In this document: positions 13,921-21,440 of the stretch, one piece after another
Numbering within the stretch: the first letter of the stretch is position 1
Layout of the letters: every line of letters begins with the position of its first letter
Assembly: GCA_015228895.1 (NCBI GenBank)
Contig: JADGCR010000013.1
Location: forward strand, 1-21,483
Source: Magnetococcales bacterium
GTDB taxonomy: Bacteria > Pseudomonadota > Magnetococcia > Magnetococcales > Magnetaquicoccaceae
Direction: 5' to 3'
Length of the DNA stretch: 21,483 nucleotides
The notes under the pieces: generated by a model
What the model was told of the DNA's origin: nothing
The model's database searches: none
Seen by the model: the letters and a program-made list of their open reading frames with translations, nothing else
Position numbers and translations under genes: made by a program

Positions 13921-14775
13921 ATGGAAGATCCAACATCACTCCCTTCCCCCCCCCAACCGGTTGATCCTCTGCACGCGCCGGTCCCCTTCGAAGAGTTGAT
14001 CCGGGGACGGGAGGCGGAGATCGTCAAACTGTTGCACGAAAAGGACTATCTGAACGTCATCACCCCCCTGCAGCAGGAACTGGTCAAGTTGCAACAATGG
14101 GTCGTGGAACGCAGGCTCAAGGTGCTGGCCATTTTCGAGGGCCGGGACGCGGCGGGCAAGGGGGGCACCATCAAGCGGTTCACCGAATACCTGAGCCCCC
14201 GCATCACCCGCGTGGTGGCCCTGGAAAAACCCACCGAGCAGGAGCGGACCCAGTGGTATTTTCAACGCTACGTCACCCATCTGCCCCACGGGGGGGAGAT
14301 CGTCCTGTTCGACCGCAGCTGGTACAACCGGCCCGGCGTGGAACGGGTGATGGGCTTTTGCACCCCGGAGGAGGTGGAGGGGTTCCACCGTCAACTCCCC
14401 TGCATGGAACGGATGCTGGTGGAATCCGGGATCCATTTGACCAAATTCTGGTTTTCGGTGGAACGGGCCTCCCAGGAAAAACGGTTCGCCTCCAGGGAGA
14501 CCGACCCCCTCAAGGTGTGGAAATTGAGTCCGGTGGATCAGGAGGCCCTGGATCATTGGGACCACTACTCCAAAGCCAGGGACGACATGTTGCTGCGTAG
14601 CAACTTTCCCGAATCCCCCTGGACCGTGATCCGCTCGGACAACAAGAAGCTGGCCCGCATCAACAGCATCCGTTTCTTCCTGCGCCAGTTCGACTACGAC
14701 CACAAGGACGCGTCGTTGCTGACCCTGGACCCGGGGATCGTGCAGGGTGTGGAAGAGGAGATCGGTCGCCCCTGA
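13921..14775 (+). CDS. ppk2: Polyphosphate kinase 2 (PPK2), copy 2
   Basis: The 284-residue protein is a second single-domain PPK2. It shows Walker A FEGRDAAGKGGTIKRF (Lys 80), Walker B IVLFDRSWYNR (about 127-137), ERVMGF and the lid segment VWKLSPVDQ. Its core is clearly homologous to copy 1, but the N-terminus differs: here a Pro-rich leader (PTSLPSPPQPVDPLHAP), there a His/Ala-rich one. A run of nine C (13946-13954) codes part of the Pro-rich leader only eight codons after the start and could slip during replication. AGGAGCG precedes the ATG. It is divergent from the Nudix group and 54 bases upstream of the nucleotidyltransferase-kinase gene, with a G-rich spacer between, so the two may be co-transcribed. 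Nucleotide preference of the two copies may differ; this is not visible. Confidence 0.93.
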   Translation: MEDPTSLPSPPQPVDPLHAPVPFEELIRGREAEIVKLLHEKDYLNVITPLQQELVKLQQWVVERRLKVLAIFEGRDAAGKGGTIKRFTEYLSPRITRVVALEKPTEQERTQWYFQRYVTHLPHGGEIVLFDRSWYNRPGVERVMGFCTPEEVEGFHRQLPCMERMLVESGIHLTKFWFSVERASQEKRFASRETDPLKVWKLSPVDQEALDHWDHYSKARDDMLLRSNFPESPWTVIRSDNKKLARINSIRFFLRQFDYDHKDASLLTLDPGIVQGVEEEIGRP

Positions 14776-14829
14776 CCGGTTTGGGGGGCGGGGGGGTCAC
14801 GTGGCATTGCATGGTGGGGAGGTGAGGGC

Positions 14830-17268
14830 ATGGGTGTGATCAGGAAGGTCTTGTACCGGGGCCAGATTCTGGGTAAACCGCGCCACAGGAACCTGTTTCT
14901 CGATATGGAGGAGAACATCCATATTCACTACCGGGATCTGCGCATCGAATTGAGCCGGGGCGAGTTCGAGGACATTTGCGCCGCCTTCGGCAGGCAGTCC
15001 CTGGAGTTGCAGGCCATCATCCACGAAAAGCATTATCAGGACGGCAAACTGGCCAACGCCAATCAGGACGATGTGCGCATCTGGACCGAATCCCAGCTCA
15101 AGCATGAGGTCAGGTATCACCCCCGGAGATTCTCCCTGGAGGAGTGCAGCGACGGTTTTCACCTGCATTACCGCAACTTCAAGCTCCTCATCGACGAGCC
15201 GGATTTCCGTCAATTGGTCCAACTGTTCAAAACCATCGACGTGGATGGCCCCTGCGCCGCCACCTACGCCGAAGTGCTGGAGTTGCTGGAAGCCAATGAC
15301 CTGGATTTCATGCTGGACGCGGGCAATCTGCCGGACGAGGTGCTGGCTTTGTCCGTGGCCTCCTATCATCTGCCCAAGATCCGGGAGATCTTCAAGCTGA
15401 TCGGTTTTTCCCAGGCGCAGCAGGTTGACGGCAGCGTCTATCAGGGGACGCGGCTCAAGGTGGTGGTCAAGGGTGATCAGCAGACCGCCACCCACGACTA
15501 CCAGCGCCTGCGTGGCCTGAATCACACCCAGCGGCTGGCGGATTTTCTCGCCCGCTCCGGCAACGGCCTGGAGCCGAATCTGCTGAACCGCATCAAGTGT
15601 CAGGTGCTGGACCTGTACTACGCCCTCAAGACCAGTCAGCAACTGCCTGTGGAGACCGATCCCCAGGGGTGGCTTTACGCGCCGGCCACCGAACAGGTCA
15701 TTTTTCCCTACGCGCTCCAGACGCGGGATGGACCACAGGCGGCCAAAACCCTCTACAAGTCCTGGAGCGGGTTGCTGGCCCGCCTGGGGCTCTCCTTCGT
15801 CAAGCCCGGCAAGGCGCGTTTTGCCACCAGGGAACAGGAGTCCCTGCAACAACAGGTGACCACCACCCTCCGCAACGAAGTGGCCGCTTGTGGCGCGGTG
15901 GAGCGCGTTTACCTCATGGGATCGGCCTTGCGGCGGGAGATGGGCCGTTATCAGACGCCCTTTGTCCATGGACCCCAGGCCAAGCTGGGTTCGGATGTCG
16001 ATATTCTGGTGGAACTCCGGGACGGACAGGAGAACGGGATTCCCGCCACCTGGCAGTTGATCAATCCGGAGTCGTCCAGCGGGTGCGCGGTCTACCACAT
16101 CACCCAGATTCCCCTGGCCGCCGGGGCCGGGGAGTGGACCACCCGTCATCCCCACATCCCCTTCACCCATCATCTGGTGGACGCCTATCTCTTTTTTCCC
16201 TCCCGGGGCCAGGGGGAAAAGAAGGAGGCGTTCTTGCGCAAATTCGGAGCCGTGCTTTTTTATGACCGCAACCGGGACGGGGTGATCCTGCGGGAAGGGG
16301 TGGAGGAACGCATCGCCCGGCAGATTGCCGCACGCTATCCGCTTTCCGGGGTGGTGGTGGAACCCATGCGCGTGGCCACGGAGAATCTGCTGTACAAGGT
16401 GACGGCCCATGAGCGGGAGGCCATTCTCAAGCTCTTCAAGGTGGCGGGCAACTACCGGCGCAATCGCGTGGCCGAACACACCCGCTACGAGGCCGGACTC
16501 GTCGATGCCCTGATCTCCAGAGGGGTCAAAACCGCCGGCGTGGTTCCCACCGTCACCGGAGAGCCCGTCACCGTGGAAGATCTGCCCGCGTTGCTGTTCG
16601 ACCGGATCAACGGCGCGCCCCAATCCAAACCGGAGTACGCCCTGGAAATCATCTGTCCGGCCCTGGCCACCCTGCACCGGGTGCAACTGGACGCCCCCAT
16701 GGGGTTGCGCGAGGATTTTTCTTTCGAGGATACCTGCCAGATCTGGCTGCCCTATTTTGACACCTACCGGCGCGACCCCGCCCTGCCGCCGACCATGCGG
16801 CCCTTCTTCGACCGTCTGGCTCCCCTGGCGACCCCCTGTCTGGAATCCGACTGGCGGCGGAGTTTGTACGCCACCAGTCCCGCGCTGCACTGTCACGGGG
16901 ATGTCACGCCCAAAAACGTGATCATCGATCCAGAAGGGACGGTCTGTTTTTTCGATTTCAATAATTGCTTCCATGGCCCCCGCATGATCGATCTGCTGGA
17001 TGGGGGGTTTGAATTCTCCCTGGCGGACAAGTATATTCATCTGGCCGACTTTGCCCGTTTCGATCGGTTTCTGGCCCATTATGCCCGCCACTTCCCCCTC
17101 ACCGATGGGGAGTCCCAACATCTGCTCCTGTGGATCCATCTGCTGGGCGTGATCAAGTTCACCAAGGAGATCCGTGTCCTGTTGGAACGGCCACAGGAGG
17201 AGTTGCGTCGGCAACGGGCCGTGGCCATTGCGGAGTTCTTGCTGGCCCGTCAGGTTCGTTCATCATGA
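14830..17268 (+). CDS. Large fusion: H-x-H-Y-R repeats, Pol-beta-type nucleotidyltransferase, APH-like kinase
   Basis: The 812-residue protein seems to hold three parts. First, two similar segments, HIHYRDLRIELSRGEFEDI (31-49) and HLHYRNFKLLIDEPDFRQL (111-129), 80 residues apart, family unknown to me. Second, a nucleotidyltransferase motif: G364-S365 (LMGSALRRE) and, after an unusually long 23-residue gap, S388-D-V-D391 (GSDVDILVEL), the layout of Pol-beta/MNT enzymes that transfer NMP groups. Third, a kinase fold of the APH/choline-kinase type (about 520-800): a Lys in AILKLFKV for ATP, HGDVTPKN (H689, D691, N696) and the metal-binding D709 in FFDFNN. GGAGGTGA lies four bases before the ATG. 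No signal peptide or membrane helix is seen. It follows ppk2 copy 2 and its stop overlaps the protease start. Substrate and role are unknown. Confidence 0.85.
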   Translation: MGVIRKVLYRGQILGKPRHRNLFLDMEENIHIHYRDLRIELSRGEFEDICAAFGRQSLELQAIIHEKHYQDGKLANANQDDVRIWTESQLKHEVRYHPRRFSLEECSDGFHLHYRNFKLLIDEPDFRQLVQLFKTIDVDGPCAATYAEVLELLEANDLDFMLDAGNLPDEVLALSVASYHLPKIREIFKLIGFSQAQQVDGSVYQGTRLKVVVKGDQQTATHDYQRLRGLNHTQRLADFLARSGNGLEPNLLNRIKCQVLDLYYALKTSQQLPVETDPQGWLYAPATEQVIFPYALQTRDGPQAAKTLYKSWSGLLARLGLSFVKPGKARFATREQESLQQQVTTTLRNEVAACGAVERVYLMGSALRREMGRYQTPFVHGPQAKLGSDVDILVELRDGQENGIPATWQLINPESSSGCAVYHITQIPLAAGAGEWTTRHPHIPFTHHLVDAYLFFPSRGQGEKKEAFLRKFGAVLFYDRNRDGVILREGVEERIARQIAARYPLSGVVVEPMRVATENLLYKVTAHEREAILKLFKVAGNYRRNRVAEHTRYEAGLVDALISRGVKTAGVVPTVTGEPVTVEDLPALLFDRINGAPQSKPEYALEIICPALATLHRVQLDAPMGLREDFSFEDTCQIWLPYFDTYRRDPALPPTMRPFFDRLAPLATPCLESDWRRSLYATSPALHCHGDVTPKNVIIDPEGTVCFFDFNNCFHGPRMIDLLDGGFEFSLADKYIHLADFARFDRFLAHYARHFPLTDGESQHLLLWIHLLGVIKFTKEIRVLLERPQEELRRQRAVAIAEFLLARQVRSS

Positions 17269-18110
17269 AATGGATTTCGTTAATTTCATTATCGTATCTT
17301 ATCCAGGTGGTTTTCGCCCCAACCATGGTCCATGCGACCACCTGGATCGACCTGCGTTTCGTGGTGAACGAGGCTCTGGGGGTCACGACCGGGCAGCAGG
17401 GAGCCACCAGGAGAGGGTTGGAACACGCCGTTGAAACTCTCAATAACTACTTTAAAGTGAGTGATGTGGTGTTGCGCGCCCGGATCGTGGATGTGTCTTT
17501 CGTCAGAATGGGGGGTCTGGACGCCGTGGAGATCCTGGACGACATGTCCAATGAACGGCACGGTTTCGCCCATCTTTTTGCGCAGGCCTCGCGGCTGGGG
17601 GCCGATTACACCGTGGCGGTGACGCAAAAGTTGTTGATGCGGGGCAAGCCCGGTTGTGGGCGCGCCCTGGCGGTCAATCAGACCAGGGAGGCGCTGGCCT
17701 CCACGCGCAAAGCCCTGCTGGTGATGAACTACGCTTGTGGCGCCCACACCCTGGCCCACGAGCTGGGCCATTTGATGGGGCTGAATCATGGCGCGATGGT
17801 GGATGCCTGTGAACCGGGGAAGGGGCACACTTCGGCCATGGCCCCTTATGCCAACGGTTTCGGCCAGGGCAACTGCGACCGTCAACCCCAACCCGGAGAG
17901 TTCGGCGACATCATGGTGGGGGGCTGGATGGGCCGGGTCGCGGGTAACGACAAGGGCAGTTTGCCTTTTTTTTCCAATCCCCGCCTTCGTGATTCCCGTT
18001 GCGGTTCCGCGCAAATCTGTGGCGACCCCGACAACGGGGACGCCGCCCGCGCCCTGAACGAAAACGCGGGATTGTACGCAAGCCACGAGGAGGAGGCTCC
18101 GTCACCTTGA
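17265..18110 (+). CDS. Exported reprolysin-like zinc metalloprotease
   Basis: The 281-residue protein is probably a secreted or periplasmic metzincin. It has a signal peptide (MKWISLISLSYLIQVVFA..., cleavage near VHA-TTW, about residue 24) and the zinc site HELGHLMGLNH (H165, E166 as base, H169, H175). The Met-turn is likely M217 in FGDIMVGG. The later FFSNPR and the DNGDAARALNENA block match the C-terminal part of bacterial reprolysin-like peptidases. Six or so cysteines after the signal peptide could form disulfides. The ATG lies inside the stop codon of the preceding kinase fusion (ATGA) and has no good ribosome site, so it depends on coupling. A stem-loop overlaps its stop codon. The target protein is unknown. 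Confidence 0.85.
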   Translation: MKWISLISLSYLIQVVFAPTMVHATTWIDLRFVVNEALGVTTGQQGATRRGLEHAVETLNNYFKVSDVVLRARIVDVSFVRMGGLDAVEILDDMSNERHGFAHLFAQASRLGADYTVAVTQKLLMRGKPGCGRALAVNQTREALASTRKALLVMNYACGAHTLAHELGHLMGLNHGAMVDACEPGKGHTSAMAPYANGFGQGNCDRQPQPGEFGDIMVGGWMGRVAGNDKGSLPFFSNPRLRDSRCGSAQICGDPDNGDAARALNENAGLYASHEEEAPSP

Positions 18111-18129
18111 GTCGCCCAAGGTCGCCTCC
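18092..18129 (+). terminator. Stem-loop at the end of the protease gene
   Basis: Nested arms GGAGGC/GCCTCC (18092-18097 with 18124-18129) and ACCTTG/CAAGGT (18104-18109 with 18117-18122) form an interrupted hairpin that spans the protease stop codon. No T-run follows directly, so terminator function is uncertain. Confidence 0.3.
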
Positions 18130-18194
18130 GCACAGGTCGTCCACACTTTTTCCGCCTTTCATTCACGCCATGGGTGGACTATGATCTCTTCAGG

Positions 18195-18629
18195 ATGCGT
18201 GCCATCCAGGGAGGATTGCTTTTTCACCACCAGCCCCAACGAGCCATGATCACTAAAACCCTGATGATTACCTGCAACCTGTTCGATGCCACGGCCCGCA
18301 TTCAGGCCCAGTTGGGCGATGAAGGGTTTGCCAGGGATTTCTTGCCCATGTTGCGTCTGATTCATCACAATCTGGCGCAAGGCCCCAATCCGGACATCTC
18401 CATTCCTTTGGTGGACGCCCTGGAGTGGGGATTTCACAGTCCGGCCCAACCGATCGTGGAGACCATCATCCAGAGCCAGGGTTTTGACTGGCGCTTCATC
18501 ACGGGTCGGCGGCGACAATTCAAGGCGTTGGCTGCGGGAGAGGCCATTCCGCCCCCTGTGTCCGCGCTTTGGCATCGGGCTTTGGAGAAGTCCCGTGCGA
18601 TCGTGGCCAACCACCAGGAGGCCGGGTAG
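18195..18629 (+). CDS. Small soluble protein of unknown function
   Basis: The frame codes up to 151 residues; I do not recognise the family. The start is unclear. I list the ATG at 18195 (144 residues); a GTG at 18174 and ATGs at 18246 and 18264 are in frame, and none has a good ribosome site. The segment from about MITKTLMITCNLFDATARIQ onward looks like the folded core, mainly helical (GDEGFARDFLPMLRLIHHNL, PIVETIIQSQGFDWRFI), with no signal peptide or membrane span. It lies between the protease gene and a DUF423 gene that begins nine bases after its stop, so it is probably co-transcribed with the latter. Confidence 0.55.
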   Translation: MRAIQGGLLFHHQPQRAMITKTLMITCNLFDATARIQAQLGDEGFARDFLPMLRLIHHNLAQGPNPDISIPLVDALEWGFHSPAQPIVETIIQSQGFDWRFITGRRRQFKALAAGEAIPPPVSALWHRALEKSRAIVANHQEAG

Positions 18630-18638
18630 GGGGGTTCG

Positions 18639-19022
18639 ATGCCCATGGGGGACCGATTCATCTTTTGGGGCAGCGTCAGCGCCTGTCTTGCCGTGGCGTT
18701 GGGCGCCTTTGGCAAGCACGCTTTGCTCTCCATCCTCTCCCAGGCCGCCATGGAGACCTGGCGGACCGGGGCCTATTATCAGTTGGTCCATGGGATCGGT
18801 CTGGTGCTGGTGGGGGTGGTGGCGGACCGGGCACCCCACCCCCGGCGGGCGGTGCGGGCAGGGTGGCTGATGCTGGCGGGTACGGTGATTTTCGCCGGTT
18901 CCTTGTATGCCGTCGCCCTCACCGGTCAGAGGATGCTCGGTGCCGTCACCCCCTTGGGCGGGCTGTGTTTCATGAGCGGCTGGCTGATGCTGGCCTGGTC
19001 GGTCAAACCCGCGACTTCATGA
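18639..19022 (+). CDS. DUF423 family inner-membrane protein
   Basis: The 127-residue protein matches the DUF423 (YgdD-like) family: a small four-helix membrane protein with the signature ALGAFGKHAL near residues 21-30, a central TGAYYQLVHGIGLVLVG block and a C-terminal LGAVTPLGGLCFMSGWLMLAW block. Length is typical of the family. Its function is not established. The start MPMGD follows a GGGGGG ribosome site, and the gene begins nine bases after the unknown small protein. It converges on the TolC-SPOR gene with four bases between stops and no hairpin. Confidence 0.88.
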   Translation: MPMGDRFIFWGSVSACLAVALGAFGKHALLSILSQAAMETWRTGAYYQLVHGIGLVLVGVVADRAPHPRRAVRAGWLMLAGTVIFAGSLYAVALTGQRMLGAVTPLGGLCFMSGWLMLAWSVKPATS

Positions 19023-19026
19023 CCGG

Positions 19027-21027
19027 TCACCCTTTCGACCGGACCGGAGCGAGGCTCCTGTGGAGATGGAGCCTGATCCTCTCCTGGGACTGGACGTGAT
19101 TGACGGGAATCCAGCCCACCCCGTGGCCGGTCTGTCTGTTGATCAGGGACATGGCTTCCAGCACCTCCCCATGGGTGGCGAATGGCCCCACCAGCAGCCT
19201 GGTCATGATCTTCTCGTCCGGCGTCGCGATTTTTTCCGACCAACTGGGGATGCCGGCGCCGGAGAGGGTTTTGATCGCGGTGGTCAGGGAGGCCTCCTCC
19301 ATGAAAGAGCCGACATGCACCATGAACCCCCCGTCGTCGATGAGGATGGGGAAGCGCCTGGGCAGGGGTCGATCCGAGGGGTTGAAGGTGAGGGGCGTCT
19401 CCCCCGGATTGACCGGGGCGCGATGGGTCGGGTCCGCGGCGGCGTGGAGTTCGTTCAAGGGTCGGGCCTGACTGCTCAGGGTTGGGGTTGGCGTGGTGAT
19501 CTGTTCCTGCTCGTTGAGCAACAGGCGGATGCCTTCTTCCATCTCCTTGGGATCGCTGCTGGCGGAGGCGGGGTGGGTCACCGACTCTTTTTCCATCATG
19601 GCCAGACGCATTTGATCGTAGACCGCATCGATCACCTCATCCCGACCGGCGCGCGCGGTATCGGTGGACTCCTCATGGGTGGCGGGCCTGGCCGGTGAGG
19701 CGGGATGGACCAGGCGTCCCAGACCTTTCCACAACCGCATCAGGGCCAACTGGGCCTGATAGCGATGCCGGACCAGGGTGGTGCGCAGGGTATGGACCTC
19801 GAACTGGGAATCCAGCAGGTCCAGCAAGGTGCGTGTGCCCGCCAGGAAGCTCTCTTCCAGACCGGTGGAGGCTTTTTCGCTGAAGCTCAGGGCTTTTTCC
19901 AGGGAGACGATGGCGGTTTTATTGTTCTTGAGGTCGAACCGTGCCTCTTCCACTTCCCGTCTGGCCAGGGAGCGCAACCGGTCCAGGTCGGCCATGGCGC
20001 CCTCCTTGATGGCCTTGGCTTCACGGGTTTTGGCGAGGTTCTCGAAGCCGCTGAAGAGGGGCATGTTCAGGGCGAGGCTCACGGAATGGGCATTTTCATC
20101 ATCCTTGATGGAGCGTCCGGTGGTGCCTCCCAGTTCCGCGTCCCAGGTGTGGCTGGCGGTATAGTTGAGGTTCACGGTGGGCAGATGTTCCATGCGTGAC
20201 ATGGATTCGGTCATGGAACTCTCTTTCAGGCGCGCCCGTGCTGCCCAGATTTCCGGACGGTCTTCGATCCATTTCCACAGGTTGGCCTGCAGGTCTTCCG
20301 GTTCCTTCCAGGAGTATTCCGGGAGGGAGATGGAGGAGTCCGGGTCCGCGCCCACCACCTCCCGGAAGAAAGCGGTCTCTTTTTCCAGGGTGTTGAGGGC
20401 GTCCTGGTAACTGGCTTCCGCCTGATTGGCGCGGGATGAGGCTTGATCCAGATCGGTCTGGGTGGATTCCCCCGCGTCCAGTCGGAGTTTGTTTTCCCGC
20501 ATGTGGTGTTGGGTGATTTTTTTGTACTGGAGCGCCAGGGCCAGCACCTCTTTGGCTTCAAGCCAGTTGGAGGTGATGGTGGCGACCCGCAGGGTGATCT
20601 CCTGACGCATGGCCATGGCATCCGCATAGGCCGCTTCCACATGGACGCCGCTTTGGAAATGATCGACGAGGAAGGGCGCGTCGAAGAGTTTCTGATCCAC
20701 GGTGAGGGTGACGGTTTTCGGGTCCGAGTGTTGCTGGACGCCCCGTTGTGAGTAATGGGTGCCTTGGCGCAGAACCTCCACGGCCTTCAGATTGACCAGG
20801 GGTAGGAGTTTGGCGAGGGTTTTGGGATTGTCTTCCCGCGCCGCGCGGAGCAGCGCCTCGGATTTATGAATTTGTGGATTTCTCGCCTGGGCGGTATCGA
20901 CGGCACGCCAGAACGCCATGACCTCGGCCTGCCCGGAGGTGGGCCAGCTCCAAACTCCCAGAGACAAGCTCCCTCCGATGAGGAGGTTCCGTACTGTCAG
21001 GAATGAGCGGTGGTTCGCTTTGTTCAC
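19027..21027 (-). CDS. TolC-family outer-membrane protein with C-terminal SPOR domain
   Basis: The 666-residue protein has a signal peptide (basic start, then LLIGGSLSLGVWSWP, cleavage near SGQA-EV), then a TolC/OEP channel of two repeated halves (about 36-450), with long helices such as LRLDAGESTQTDLDQASSRANQAEASYQDAL and ESFLAGTRTLLDLLDSQFEV typical of the outer-membrane factor of type I secretion and efflux systems. A variable, Pro/Ser/Thr-rich linker (about 450-560) leads to a SPOR-like domain (about 562-640: GGFMVHVGSFMEEASLTTAI...RLLVGPFATHGEV), which binds stripped peptidoglycan. Usual TolC proteins are about 450-500 residues. The start is GTG with AAGGAT upstream. It is alone on the minus strand; the matching membrane-fusion protein and ABC transporter are not in this window. 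Confidence 0.9.
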   Translation of the reverse strand: MNKANHRSFLTVRNLLIGGSLSLGVWSWPTSGQAEVMAFWRAVDTAQARNPQIHKSEALLRAAREDNPKTLAKLLPLVNLKAVEVLRQGTHYSQRGVQQHSDPKTVTLTVDQKLFDAPFLVDHFQSGVHVEAAYADAMAMRQEITLRVATITSNWLEAKEVLALALQYKKITQHHMRENKLRLDAGESTQTDLDQASSRANQAEASYQDALNTLEKETAFFREVVGADPDSSISLPEYSWKEPEDLQANLWKWIEDRPEIWAARARLKESSMTESMSRMEHLPTVNLNYTASHTWDAELGGTTGRSIKDDENAHSVSLALNMPLFSGFENLAKTREAKAIKEGAMADLDRLRSLARREVEEARFDLKNNKTAIVSLEKALSFSEKASTGLEESFLAGTRTLLDLLDSQFEVHTLRTTLVRHRYQAQLALMRLWKGLGRLVHPASPARPATHEESTDTARAGRDEVIDAVYDQMRLAMMEKESVTHPASASSDPKEMEEGIRLLLNEQEQITTPTPTLSSQARPLNELHAAADPTHRAPVNPGETPLTFNPSDRPLPRRFPILIDDGGFMVHVGSFMEEASLTTAIKTLSGAGIPSWSEKIATPDEKIMTRLLVGPFATHGEVLEAMSLINRQTGHGVGWIPVNHVQSQERIRLHLHRSLAPVRSKG

Positions 21028-21065
21028 GGCGTGTATCCTTCAATCATTGCGTGATGGATCGATGT

Positions 21066-21085
21066 GTTCAATTTTGCTGTTGAAC
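21066..21085. promoter_or_regulatory. Short inverted repeat upstream of the TolC-SPOR gene
   Basis: GTTCAA (21066-21071) and TTGAAC (21080-21085) form a perfect six-base inverted repeat around eight bases, about 40 bases upstream of the GTG start. It could be an operator half-site pair or chance. The 294 bases between this gene and the tRNA hold no protein gene that I can support. Confidence 0.25.
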
Positions 21086-21174
21086 CATAAGGAGTTGCGC
21101 GTGTGGATCACCGGGATGCGCGTTGTGTGCCTTGGCCGGATGCCGGGAAAATTTTGCCTGCTCTTGCCATTGGC

Positions 21175-21203
21175 TTGCTCCTTGGCGGACACATTGTTAT
21201 ACT
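21175..21203 (+). promoter_or_regulatory. Candidate promoter for tRNA-Thr
   Basis: TTGCTC (21175-21180) and TATACT (21198-21203) are spaced by 17 bases. The -10 is good (five of six), the -35 weak. Transcription would start near 21210, about 110 bases before the mature tRNA. A second -10-like CATAAT at 21261 is closer, with a poor -35 at 19-base spacing. Confidence 0.35.
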
Positions 21204-21321
21204 ATTGCCGGTAAAAAATGCTCTTTCGAGGCCGTTTGTTCGTACAGAGCAGCGACATCGCATAATCCTTGCCACACTCACTGCGGGTGACAGTCCGGCA
21301 GAGTCTGGCAAGCGGTTCCAC

Positions 21322-21397
21322 GCCGACGTAGCTCAACTGGCAGAGCAACGGATTTGTAATCCGTAGGTTCGGGGTTCGATTCCCCGCGTCGGCTCCA
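21322..21397 (+). tRNA. tRNA-Thr (anticodon UGU)
   Basis: A full cloverleaf can be drawn: acceptor arms GCCGACG and CGTCGGC, D-arm GCTC/GAGC, anticodon stem ACGGA/TCCGT with loop TTTGTAA (anticodon TGT at 21355-21357, reading ACA threonine codons), and T-arm CGGGG-TTCGATT-CCCCG. The CCA end is encoded (21395-21397). It is a complete 76-base gene. Confidence 0.96.
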
Positions 21398-21413
21398 ATA
21401 AAATCAAACACTT

Positions 21414-21440
21414 ACGGTCATCCTTTGGGTGGCCGTTTTT
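21414..21440 (+). terminator. Rho-independent terminator after tRNA-Thr
   Basis: ACGGTCA (21414-21420) pairs with TGGCCGT (21430-21436, one G-U pair) around a nine-base loop, and the T-run ending at 21440 follows. It lies 17 bases after the CCA end. Confidence 0.7.

Noticed and set aside
14797..17214. Minus-strand open frame of 805 codons
   Set aside because: Mirrors the fusion gene, no motif or ribosome site; the plus strand has nucleotidyltransferase and kinase signatures and a good ribosome site.
18159..18839. Minus-strand frame of 226 codons over the small unknown and DUF423 genes
   Set aside because: DUF423 on the plus strand is recognisable, and the minus frame is Gly/His/Gln-rich with no motif.
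21043..21071. TTGAAC-17-AATGAT as promoter for the TolC-SPOR gene
   Set aside because: Its transcription start would fall within the ribosome binding site at 21035-21040, leaving almost no leader.
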